Positions 14,601 through 25,262 of a stretch of DNA of 64,000 nucleotides are shown here, piece by piece. The translations under genes were made by a program, and so were the position numbers. The notes under the pieces are model-generated. The model saw nothing but the letters and a program-made list of their open reading frames with translations, was not told the origin of the DNA and ran no database searches. The DNA is taken from positions 18,955,001 through 19,019,000 of the forward strand of contig CM072806.1 of the NCBI GenBank assembly GCA_037013495.1. The letters run 5' to 3'. Each line of letters starts with the position of its first letter. Position 1 is the stretch's first letter. Origin of the DNA: Hippophae tibetana (Eukaryota; Streptophyta; Magnoliopsida; Rosales; Elaeagnaceae).

Positions 14601-15600
14601 TTTGTAGTAAATATACAATGCAATTAGGTAAAAAAAAAAATTAACAACCAGCATAATCTTTATAGGTACTTATGTTGTGAGCATGCAAAATCCCACGTCG
14701 AACACATCTTTTAGGTGTAAATTGAGAATTAAATTTAACACGATTAGCTAAAGTGTATGCATGTTTATTTCTTTCTTTTCTCAAGTTTTATTTGTTTAAT
14801 TTTTATTTAATCATAATGCAGGATCTTGATTTTATTTCCTCGTTGATGATTAGTATCAGTTATTAATAGCTCGTTGCAAATGATTGTAGACAATGCATTA
14901 TTGAATATTCAGATAAAAGTGTACAGCTAAAGGAGATGCTACCTTTTCAAATAAAATTCGGTTACACATGAATTAGTTTTTAAGGAAAAAAATTAAGGTA
15001 ATGAAAATTAAATTCATGAATTAATGGAAGCCGAAAAGTTATGATATAATTGAAGAATCATTTATTACAAGAACAATTTTATGATTAACATAATTATTTG
15101 AAAATAAATCATAAGATACTCAAAAATGAAAAATGTTTTAATTTATTTTAACTATATTACTAAATATCACTTGAGTGTTAAAATATTAATAATTTTTCCT
15201 CCTAATTATATTTATCTCACTTCACATCTTGATCACACTAAGTGTGAATCATTAACATTGACATAATATAGCATTGTTCATAAAATTAGGAATAATTTGA
15301 TATATTTTTTTCTCAAATAGCGAAGTGTTATAATATAAATAGATTAACAATAAAATTAAAAACATAATATATCAAATATTAAAATACAAATAATAAATAT
15401 TTTCATAAGTATTTGTAGAGGTTCATTTTTAGCCACTTCATGGGATAAACATCAAAATTACCTTCAAATTTTGAGATATTTTTAAATTACCCTTAAGATT
15501 TTAAAAAATTTAAAAATACCTCCAAACATAACGGAAGTTAAATTTAACGAAAATGAATAGTAATATCTCATAAATAAAAATGAAAGAAATAATAGAAAAC
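11674..15600. other. AT-rich intergenic DNA; 5' flank of the BTB gene
   Basis: No coding frame with recognisable content was found. The first few hundred bases above 11673 should hold the 5' UTR and promoter of the BTB gene, but no convincing TATA box or transcription start can be assigned. A 28-30-bp motif is tandemly doubled at about 12404-12465. Elsewhere there are long A/T runs and no clear transposon termini. Decayed pararetrovirus sequence begins at about 15600. Confidence 0.6.
12404..12465. repeat. Short AT-rich tandem duplication
   Basis: Two adjacent copies of a unit beginning ATCTAAATAAATAATTATTT, about 30 bases each, lie in noncoding DNA. No function is suggested. Confidence 0.7.
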
Positions 15601-15619
15601 CAAAAAATAAAAAAAATAA

Positions 15620-17185
15620 GGAATAGTAGAATTAAAAATAGAATACATATTAGGATATTTTTAAAGAAAATGGTAATAAGTAAAAAAAAATTTAAAAAAA
15701 TTAAATCTTAAAGAAATAGATGGATTTAAAGACCTATCATTTACATTTTTAAGAAAATTATTCCTAGAAAAATATATAATTTATTATGGAATAAGTAATA
15801 AAAATAAGCATTAATATTATAGATGAAAAAAGAATATATAATATACCATTAATTGAAAAGAAAATTATATTGAATAAACTATCAAAAATTCACAAAATGA
15901 TAAAGAAAAAATTAGATACATTCATTTAGGAGGAATTAAAATATTAATACAAGCTCATTTCAGAAAAAAAGAATAGATACACCAATAAAAATAGTATTAC
16001 TAGACAACCGAATAATAAATAGAAAAAATATTTTATTAAGAATAATTCATGGTAACTTAAGATACCAAAAACTAAAATTTACAACATACCTTAGGTTTAT
16101 TATTAATATTCATGATAAAAACTTAAATCAAGTATTAAGTCTAGCTTATGAATTCGAAAGAAAATATTTAATAAAAAAATCATTCATTTTCAATACATTA
16201 CCGAGTAAGATATTCTTTAACAAACAGTCATAATAGTTCAATATATGGATAAAATGAATTTATAAAATTAGTCAAAGGTCAGGAGAGTCTGATACCATAT
16301 ATAGAAGAAGACAACCACCCAAAATAGAGGAAATGTTGCATTGAGAAATTAGAGGTAGTATCCCACCAGAATTCAAATTCCATGATAATTACAAATATGA
16401 TTTATTATATCTAGATTATATAAGAGATAGAAAGAAAGTTTTAGATGAATGGGCTAGTGGTATGATTGTGTTCATACAAACCTCTCAAACTACACAAATA
16501 AACCCTTCAATCTGTAGGGTATTAATAGCTCATAAAATGACAATAATTATTAAAATTTGATTTTTAAATTTAACAGACCAATAATATTTATTAATGGAAA
16601 GGAATGCTCACACAGAAAGATAATACTTAGATATAATAATAAATGAAATATACAAATAATTTATTAGAGAAGATAAAGGAAGAACTATCACTGAATCTAG
16701 TGAAAATGAAATCAATGAAGCCAAATGTCATCTAACAAATATGAAAATTTGTAATATGTGTTATAAAGATTCTTTTATTTATAAATATGAAATGTATTAT
16801 CATAAGTTACCACCATCTATACAAATAACTTATAAGAAAATATTTTTTCAAAAATTATCTGGAACATTACCTAAGACCTTGATAGAAAGTTGAAATAAGA
16901 GAAATATGGAAGCTATACAAGACACCCTATGAGGAAGAATAAGAAGCATTAAAAGTTGAATAATTATTAAATATCAAGAAAGAAAGAAATATAAACAAAT
17001 AAGAGGAAATGATAAAATCTGTTGTAATACAAGAAAATTTAGAATACTAGAAAAATATGGATATAACATAAAACCATACAACCAAAAATACAAAAAATAT
17101 AAACAATACAATAGATTTAAAAAATACAAATTCAAAAAACAAGAGTTTCAAAATATAAAAGAATATTTAATAGGGAAACCTAAAA
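15620..17185 (+). pseudogene. Endogenous pararetrovirus (Caulimoviridae-like), 5' part: movement protein and coat protein remnants
   Basis: Conceptual translation, with many stops and frameshifts, shows a caulimovirid-type movement-protein block at about 15690-16210. It includes an IHLGGIKI-like motif and a LLDNRIINRKN phrase. After a poorly conserved stretch, a coat-protein-like region covers about 16600-17180. It has the YKYEMYYHKLPPSI phrase near 16785 and then a long lysine/tyrosine-rich basic tract (17050-17165), typical of the region just before the coat-protein zinc knuckle. The order matches petuvirus/florendovirus-type single-polyprotein genomes. The coat region stops abruptly at 17183-17185, where plastid-derived DNA begins, and resumes at 18545. 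This is a fossil: none of the domains is open. Confidence 0.8.
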
Positions 17186-17219
17186 ATGTGATGCTCTAAC
17201 CTCTAAGCTAAAGGGGCTT
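17183..17219 (-). pseudogene. trnT-UGU: Plastid trnT-UGU 5' fragment
   Basis: The reverse complement reads as the acceptor stem and D-arm of plastid tRNA-Thr(UGU): TTTAGCTTAGAGGTTAGAGC, then the start of the anticodon stem. The plus strand carries a diverged copy of part of the conserved site used as a universal trnT-trnL priming site in plants. The anticodon and the 3' half are absent, so this is not a functional tRNA. Confidence 0.75.
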
Positions 17220-17499
17220 ATGTAACATAAATTGTAGGAATTTTGTAAACTACCAGGATATTGGCTATTAATCATGAAGAATGAATATGATTATGGAAAA
17301 CAAATATAGAATTTCAAATAAATAAGGAATATTGGATATTTTAATACTATACAACATAACAACATAGGAATAAATTAACAAAATAAATAATGACTAATAT
17401 AATAAATAATAGAATTAAATAATCCATTTTTAGTTCTTTTTTGCTATTAAAAGGTATGCACCAAAAAAGGATGAGAAGAAAATGAAATAAGGAAGAAAA

Positions 17500-18449
17500 A
17501 AAATGATTGCTAATACCCCGTAGATTGAAGAGCAAAAGGAGGACTCCACTTGAGGAGGGACTCGCGTATGATTAACTAGTTGGTGAGGCAATAGCTTACC
17601 AAGGCGATGATCAATAGCTGGTCTGAGAGGATGATCAGCCATATTGAGATTGAGACACGACCTAGTCTCTTACAGGAGGCAGTAGTGGGGAATTTTTTGC
17701 AATGGGCAAAAACCTGACAGATCAATGTCAAGTGAAGGTAAAAGGCCTACGGGTCGTGAACTTCTTTTCCCAAAGAAGAAGAAATGACGATATCTAGGGA
17801 ATAAGCATTGGCTAACTATATGCCAGCAGCAGTGGTAATACAGAGGATGCAAGCGTTATTGGAATGATTGGGTGTAAAGTGTCTGTAGGTGGTTTTTTAA
17901 GTCCTCCATAAAATCCCAAGGCTCAACCCTGTAGACGACGTGGAAACTACTAAGCTGAAGTACGATAAAGGTAGAGGGAATTTCCAATGGAACGGTGAAA
18001 TGCATAGAGATTAGAAAGAACACCAACGGTGAAAGGACTTTGTTGGACTAACATTGACATTAAGAGATAAAAGCTAGGGTAGCGAATGAGATTAGATACC
18101 TCAATAGTCCTAGTCATAAACGATGGATACTAGGCACTGTGCATATCGACCAGTGTAGTGTTGTAGCTAACGTGTTAAGTATCCTACATGGGGAGTACAT
18201 TTGTAAGAATGAAACTCAAAGGAATTGATGGGGTCCCGTACAAGCGGTGGAACATTTGGTTCAATTTTATGCAAATCAAAGAACCTTACCAAAGATTGAC
18301 ATGCTCCAAACCCACTTGAAAGATAGAGGTTCCTTTGGGAACGCGAACACAAGTGGTGCATGGTTGTCGTCAACTCGTGCTTTAAGGTGTTGGGTTAAGT
18401 CCCACAATGAGCAAAACCCACATGTTTAGTTTCCACCATTGAGCTTGGA
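17500..18449 (+). pseudogene. rrn16: Plastid 16S rRNA (rrn16) fragment in nuclear DNA
   Basis: About 950 bases align by eye with the interior of plastid 16S rRNA, from the region reading GCTAATACCCCGTAG to just past GTTGGGTTAAGTCCCACAAT. Landmarks include TACCAAGGCGATGATCAATA, the 530-loop region (CCAGCAGCAGTGGTAATACA, normally CCGCGG), the GATTAGATACC box and the AAACTCAAAGGAATTGATGG box. Both ends of the gene are missing, including the anti-Shine-Dalgarno 3' end. Many invariant positions are altered, mainly by C-to-T and G-to-A changes, so it cannot be a working rRNA. It is not bacterial contamination, because pararetroviral DNA flanks it directly. Confidence 0.95.
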
Positions 18450-18543
18450 AGAGGGGAAATCGGCCACATTAAAATTACCTTATGGAGAGGTTTGTTTGAT
18501 ACCCAAAAATTGCTTAGCAACAGTCGGACAAGTAGGGAATGTT
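18450..18543 (+). pseudogene. rpl2: Plastid rpl2 fragment in nuclear DNA
   Basis: Reading the plus strand gives [14 protein letters not shown], then [16 protein letters not shown]. This is a conserved internal segment of plastid ribosomal protein L2 (canonical LPSGEVRLISKNC). Only about 31 codons are present, with a few substitutions. It is fused directly to the rrn16 fragment and followed immediately by pararetroviral sequence. Confidence 0.85.
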
Positions 18544-18544
18544 A

Positions 18545-19560
18545 AACTTTCTAAAAATAGGAATTATTGTTCTTCATGAAAGAAAAATGCAGATGTTGGA
18601 TCTATAATGAAGAAAAACACTATGCCAATGAATGTACAATCAAGTTTCAATATAGGAAAGAATTTAAAAAGGAATTCCCATAGAAAAACAAAAATCTTCA
18701 AAGAAGCTTTTAAGATGGAATTGGAACCAATCGAGGAATCATATATAGATTATACTTACAATATTTATCTATTAGAGGAAACTGAGGAGGAAATAACCAA
18801 CTCAGAATATGAATACTCTTCAACATAAGATAAATGATTTGTATAGTATTATAAATCTAAATAGTACCTATATGAAAATAAGAATAAAATTTAAAGGCTA
18901 TTCTAGCTATCATCTACATGCATATATAAATATAGGAGCTAATAGATGTGTTTCCAGAAGAACACTCGAAACAGACACCAAAATATTTAATTTTAAGAAT
19001 TGTTCTTAATACTACAATAAATCTTAATAAAGTTTTAAGAGATACAGATATAATGATATGAGGAGAAACGTTTAACACTATTATCATATATCAACAGAAA
19101 ACAAGAGTTGATTTATTAATAGAAAATAATTTTTTAAACTTATATCAATCTTTTACACAATATTTAGACAAAATAAGTCTAACAACATTATATGGTGATA
19201 CCATTTATGTATCAAAAATAAGAAAAGTTTTGACTGTATCAAACAAACTTTTATGTAACAACATAAAAGGAAAAAACATTGTGAGATAAAGTAGTAAAAA
19301 CCTTATGTAGAAAATATTTCATTATATATAGAAGAGAAACAAAACTTTTTTTCCAATGAAATATAGGAAGATAAAGTCCTAACAGATATCATAAAACTAT
19401 TAAAAATAGTAAGCTCAAAAAATCCTACAGATCCAAAAATAAATAAATCTAAGATAATTGTCAACATAAAATTAAGAGATCCTAAATATAAACCATAATT
19501 TGTCAAAATTGAAATGGAAATATTAGATATAGGGATAATTAGCATATATGAAAAACTATA
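18545..19560 (+). pseudogene. Endogenous pararetrovirus, 3' part: zinc knuckle, protease and start of reverse transcriptase
   Basis: The viral sequence resumes at the coat-protein zinc knuckle (about 18588-18635). It reads CRCWIYNEEKHYANEC, with the third cysteine of the knuckle replaced by Tyr. A diverged retropepsin region follows at about 18860-19150; its active-site triplet region reads INIGANRC, so the catalytic Asp is lost. From about 19390 the N-terminal edge of a caulimovirid reverse transcriptase can be read (NPTDPKINKSKI, then IKLRDPKYKP). The element is cut off near 19560, before the catalytic core. Stops and frameshifts occur throughout. This half continues the 15620-17185 half across the plastid insert. 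Confidence 0.78.
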
Positions 19561-19574
19561 AGATCAACTATTGC

Positions 19575-20720
19575 TTCACATTACTTTGATAAGGCCTTTT
19601 GATTTACTAGAAGATGTGTGCACAACCCCCAATGATGCACGCATGGAGGCTAGTTCATGTAGTTTGGTTTATACGATGGGCACATATAGGAAAATGCTCA
19701 TAAATCTATACTTGTAACAATATTAGATATCCAAAAATTTGTTTCACATCATGCTAACTAGTTGTTCCTAACTGTGAATATAAATAAGCTAATGTTGCTG
19801 CCCCCCATGAAAATTGGTGTACCCTATCTAAATCCACCAATATTGTTAAATATGAAACTGATACACAGTTACTATTTTTGTCAACAAACAATGTACACCC
19901 TAATAAGTGTAACAAAAATTCTCTAACAACATGATCAGTATGTCTCTAACTCACATTCATGTACAAACTTCTTAGCCAACTTAGTTTCACATAAAAGCCT
20001 TTTGCACTCATTTGGTTTTTTGCTATGTCCATACTAACACCCAAGTTATCCACTAGAAGTGAAATAACATCACTTATACTTAGTACAACTCTAGTGTAAG
20101 CATTACCAATAATCTGAAGTCCTAACAATTTGTGTACATCATGCAAGGTAACTTTAATCTCACCAAAAGGCATATGAAATGTGTTAGTCCTGGGATGCCA
20201 TCTCTCAATAAATGTTGACACCAAAACCTTGTCTGCATGTTTGTAAGTGGCATAATATAATAGTATTAGCCCATATTCATATATGTGATGGGCAAACTAT
20301 TGAATTTGAGGTTGACTAAGATCCCACCCATTTTTCTCTATAGAATGAGTTATAGGTCTTAACACATCTCGATAATCCTAATATATAAATACAAATAATT
20401 AAATATGATATCAAAATTATCAAATTATTGACAATTAATTTTGAAAATTTTAATCATATTTACATCCTTTAACCATATATTCTTTGTTATGTGAGTTTTG
20501 AAACTCTTTAGTACAGATAAATTTGATGGAACAATAGAAAATGATAACGAGTCTCCTATTCTTGCGTCTACACCAACATCAGGTCGAATCTCATCTTTAT
20601 GTTCTGTCTCCACATTGATATCGAAATGAGCACTTGACATTTCTATAAGACACATTTGAAGGCTCCCTATTTGTCTTGCTTTTCTCCTCTTATAAACGAG
20701 TTCTTGAACTTGATACATTT
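19575..20720 (-). pseudogene. Plant mobile domain (PMD/MAIN-like) pseudogene
   Basis: On the minus strand, 20718-20430 encodes a diverged N-terminal part that includes LKSFKTHITKNIW. After a break, about 20390-19940 reads DYRDVLRP and then FIERWHPRTNTFHMPFGEI, TLHDVHKLLGLQIIG. The next frame (about 19905-19740) reads FLLHLLGCTLFVDK and then WGAATLAYLYSQLG. These are hallmark phrases of the plant mobile domain found in MAIN/MAIL-type genes and in PMD-carrying Mutator-like or retroelement captures. A frameshift near 19935 and several in-frame stops show that it is dead. It abuts the truncated pararetrovirus on one side and the tandem repeat block on the other. Confidence 0.82.
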
Positions 20721-20875
20721 CTTCATTTATTTTTATATGAGAAGCTTTATGGTAGTTTATTCATACCTAAAGTAAGAAGAGCTCAATTAAATAGATTTTT
20801 CAAATAATAAATATAAAACCACAATAAACATATATGCATGGTAAAAAAAACTTCGTTGAATGTCTTCATTTGAAT

Positions 20876-20999
20876 TGTACACTATAATTCAATAGTAAAA
20901 CTATTTGTCATTGAATCATAGTGTATAAATTAAAATAATTATAATTTATCCCTTTATTGTATTAATCAATTGTATATTATAATTCAATAGTAAAACTAT
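20876..20999. repeat. Pair of about 30-bp direct repeats
   Basis: Two copies sharing the core TATAATTCAATAGTAAAACT lie at about 20876-20905 and 20969-20999, just before the large tandem repeat block. They may mark a duplication or insertion edge, but no element termini were found. Confidence 0.65.
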
Positions 21000-21052
21000 G
21001 TTCGGTACCCACCACTAAACACAAAGAAAAAAGAAGTTTAGTAGGGCCACTC

Positions 21053-24000
21053 GAATCATCCAAGTATGTTTAGTCCCCCTAATTGAACATAACTGGGATG
21101 TTCGACACCTTCTACCGAACCTGAATAGTCTCATCTTCTTTCCCCTTGTTATTTTTGCAGTCCAAAACCTCTAAATCTATATTATCTATTCTATAATCTT
21201 AATCCATATTAACAATATACATCTCATAAACAATTAAAATTTCATAATATCACTTAGACTTAGACATTAAACCACAATGAGCAAATTATTCAAATAATAC
21301 TTACCTAAAATGGTAGCTACATGGTTTGAAAAATGGTGGCTTTGGGGCTTTTGTGGTAGCACTTGCGTGGTAGAGGTTGATTTACTATGATCGATTGGTT
21401 TATGATGGTCGGATAACTTGTGGTGGCTATGGCATAGGAATCACAATGAGGAGGGGAGTGGATGTTGATGTCTGACTTTGGTAGAGTAATAAAAGAGGGG
21501 TATTTTTGTCATTTTATATTTTTTAAATGATATGTAAATTTAAGCTTAATTAGTGGGATGTTTCGTAGTAAAAATTGAAATGTCTTAAGAATTTCTCATA
21601 TTTATATCATAAATTATTTACTTAAAATATATTTAAGAATAATTAGTCTCACAAATCATTTAAGTTTCTTCGTTATATACTCTATTTTTATGCATTCAAT
21701 GATAATTTATCATTATTTTTTTATTTTAGCATTCTAATATAGGTTTTTTTTATTTCACATTTAATCTTGAAATGGATTATCATTCATCTTTCAATTAGCA
21801 AGTAGATAGTAAAAAATATTAGACCATTTATTGATATTGTCAAAACCTAATAAGAAAATCATGGTATCCACAAATATTTGTTACATATTTCAATGATATT
21901 TCTAATTAATATTTTTTGAATTTGATTTGATTTTTCTTAAAATTTGATCAAGTGAGTAGAATTGAAACATATATAATGAATATAATTACATAATGAACCA
22001 TGTAAATAAAAAATATAATTTGTGATTAAGTTATTTTACATAAAGTTTTAATGAAAATTAATGAGATTATTCCTTATAAGAATGCAAAAAATATATACTT
22101 TTGAATCATCCAAGTATGTTTAGTCCCCATAACTGAACATAATTAGGATGTTTGGCACCTTATACCAAACCTAAATAGTCTCATATTCTTTTCTCCTTGC
22201 TATTTTTATAGTTCAAAACCTCTAAATCTATACTATCTACTTTATAACCTTAGTCCATATTAACAATATACATCTCATAAACAATTAAAATTTTATAATA
22301 TCATAAAATTTCATTATATCACTTAGTCTTAGACATTAAACCACAAGGAGCAAATAATTCAAACAATACTTACCTAAAATGGTAGCTGTTTGGTTTGAAA
22401 AATGGTGGCTTTGGGGATTTCGTGGTAGGGCTTACATAGTAAGGGCTTATTTGCGATGATTCATTGGTTTATGATGCTCGGTTACCTTGTGGTGGCTATG
22501 GCATAGGAATCACAATGAGGATGGGAGTGGATGTTAATGTTTGGCTTTGGTAAAATAATGGAAGAGGAGTATTTTTATTATTTTATATTTTTAAATGATA
22601 TATAAATTTAAGCTTAATTGGTGAGATGTTTCGTAGTAAAAATTGAAATGTCTTAAGAATTTCTCATATTTATATCATAAATTATTTACTTAAAATATAT
22701 TTAAGAATAATTAGTCTCACAAATCATTTAAGTTTCTTCGTTATATACTCTATTTTTATGCATTCAATGATAATTTATCATTATTTTTTTATTTTAGCAT
22801 TCTAATATAGGTTTTTTTTATTTCACATTTAATCTTGAAATGGATTATCATTCATCTTTCAATTAGCAAGTAGATAGTAAAAAATATTAGACCATTTATT
22901 GATATTGTCAAAACCTAATAAGAAAATCATGGTATCCACAAATATTTGTTACATATTTCAATGATATTTCTAATTAATATTTTTTGAATTTGATTTGATT
23001 TTTCTTAAAATTTGATCAAGTGAGTAGAATTGAAACATATATAATGAATATAATTACATAATGAACCATGTAAATAAAAAATATAATTTGTGATTAAGTT
23101 ATTTTACATAAAGTTTTAATGAAAATTAATGAGATTATTCCTTATAAGAATGCAAAAAATATATACTTTTGAATCATCCAAGTATGTTTAGTCCCCATAA
23201 CTGAACATAATTAGGATGTTTGGCACCTTATACCAAACCTAAATAGTCTCATATTCTTTTCTCCTTGCTATTTTTATAGTTCAAAACCTCTAAATCTATA
23301 CTATCTACTTTATAACCTTAGTCCATATTAACAATATACATCTCATAAACAATTAAAATTTTATAATATCATAAAATTTCATTATATCACTTAGTCTTAG
23401 ACATTAAACCACAAGGAGCAAATAATTCAAACAATACTTACCTAAAATGGTAGCTGTTTGGTTTGAAAAATGGTGGCTTTGGGGATTTCGTGGTAGGGCT
23501 TACATAGTAAGGGCTTATTTGCGATGATTCATTGGTTTATGATGCTCGGTTACCTTGTGGTGGCTATGGCATAGGAATCACAATGAGGATGGGAGTGGAT
23601 GTTAATGTTTGGCTTTGGTAAAATAATGGAAGAGGAGTATTTTTATTATTTTATATTTTTAAATGATATATAAATTTAAGCTTAATTGGTGAGATGTTTC
23701 GTAGTAAAAATTGAAATGTCTTAAGAATTTCTCTTATTTATATCATAAATTATGTACTTAAAATATATTTAAGAATAATTAATAATTTTATATATTTTAT
23801 TCGATTTATTTATCAATATTGAAGATTTTAATAATTAGTCTCACGAATCATTTAAGTTTCTTCATTATTTACTCTATTTTTATGCATTCAATGATAATTT
23901 ATCATTATTTTTTTATTTCACATTTAATCTTGAAATGGATTATCATTCATCTTTCAATTAGCAAGTAGATAGTAAAAAATGTTAGACCATTTATTGATAT

Positions 24001-24268
24001 TGTCAAAACCTAATAAGAAAATCATGGTATCTACAAATATTTGTTACATATTTCAATGATATTTCTAATTAATATTTTTTGAATTTGATTTGATTTTTCT
24101 TAAAGATTTGATCAAGTGAGTAGAATTGAAACATATATAATGAATATAATTACACAATGAACTATGTAAATAAAAAATATAATTTGTGATTAAGTTATTT
24201 TACATAAAGTTTTAATGAAAATTAATGTGATTATTCCTTTTAAGAATGCAAAAAATGATATACTTTTG
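21053..24268. repeat. Three tandem copies of a 1.05-1.07-kb unit
   Basis: Units begin at the phrase GAATCATCCAAGTATGTTTA at 21053, 22103 and 23171, giving periods of 1050 and 1068 bases. The first half of copies 2 and 3 is essentially identical, while that of copy 1 is clearly diverged. The second half of copies 1 and 2 is nearly identical, while that of copy 3 carries an extra segment (about 23781-23840), a deletion and substitutions. On the minus strand every copy keeps a good splice-donor-like site, TTTTAG|GTAAGTATT, preceded by a proline/histidine-rich reading stretch. The unit may therefore derive from a gene or transposon 5' exon and intron. No intact reading frame was seen. Confidence 0.93.
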
Positions 24269-25262
24269 AATAAAGATTAATTATTTAAATATTTATCGTA
24301 TTATTTTTGAAAAAAAAATAAATACTTTAGAAATATGAAATTTATCCCTTAAAAATCGAGTGAAATTGACTTTTTTTTAAACATTTTTACAACAAATAAC
24401 AAACATTTATTATCTCACTAAATAAAAAAAAATCCAAAATGCATTTTTTTTGTCAAAAAACCCCGGAGTGTTATCATCTATCATTTATTAAATATAATTA
24501 AACTTTATATTTATTATCATAAATTTTAATTTATTATCTTATGTTTTTTCATATCAATTTGATATTTTTATGTTTTAATTTTTATATTAATAAAATATTT
24601 TTAATTGACATTGATGTTAAGTCATGATATGATAAGTCATTTCTAGCTATTAAATTTGAGAGTTTTGAATTTATTTCATCTTATTTAGTCTAAATTTAAC
24701 ATAAATATTAATTAAAATAATTAATTGATATAAAATTGAATATATAAAATATCAAATTGATTAAACAAATTTAAAAATAATATATTATAAATAAATCAAA
24801 ATTTTTTGTTGAAAATATTTACAAAAAGTTTTTAAAATTTATGTATCAATACTCTTTATAAATTTCACACATATCAAGAATATTGTCGCAATTTTGAAAC
24901 AAACTGAACAAAGGGTTAATATTTGACCTAGTCTTACAAAAGAAATTAAAAAAGAAAAAAAAAAAGAAATCGTCGAATAAAGGCATTGAAAGTTAACGAA
25001 CTTTTGAAATAGTTAGTTACTAAATTAAGCTTCGCTACTAATTTACAGAGAATAGCCGAAAAACTCGCAAAAAAAAAAAAATCAGAATCTCCAAGAAACA
25101 GCCATCTAAAATCCATGGAAAATAGTTCCATTTTGTCTATATTTCTCTTTCCCTGAACCCTTCTGTTATGGTCATGTCATTTCACCAAGTGCAGAATAGA
25201 AATTGTGGTACATTGAAGGAGCAAAACATTCAAAACCCTAAAAACCCTGCCACTTAAAAACC
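24269..25262. other. AT-rich intergenic DNA; 5' flank of the U-box gene
   Basis: No gene content was seen. The last 100-150 bases should contain the 5' UTR of the U-box gene. No clear TATA box was assigned. Several poly-A and poly-T runs occur. Confidence 0.6.

Larger units (their letters stand above)
17183..18544 (+). other. Composite plastid-DNA insertion (NUPT) inside the pararetrovirus
   Basis: This 1.36-kb block interrupts the pararetroviral coat-protein region. It joins three plastid loci: a 5' piece of trnT-UGU (minus strand), a 0.95-kb internal part of rrn16 (plus), and about 95 bases of rpl2 (plus). The stretch 17220-17499 between the first two is probably plastid spacer, but I could not place it. 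In a normal plastid genome rrn16 and rpl2 lie many kilobases apart and on opposite strands, so the block is rearranged. Most differences from plastid sequence are C-to-T or G-to-A changes, as expected from decay of methylated nuclear DNA. Passage through the mitochondrion is an alternative route. Confidence 0.88.

Noticed and set aside
17500..18449. Functional or bacterial 16S rRNA gene
   Set aside because: The sequence is of plastid type, lacks both ends, has altered invariant sites and is flanked by pararetroviral DNA. It is a nuclear pseudogene fragment.
15620..19560. Intact or active virus
   Set aside because: Every domain is broken, key residues are changed, the reverse-transcriptase core is missing and foreign DNA interrupts the coat region.
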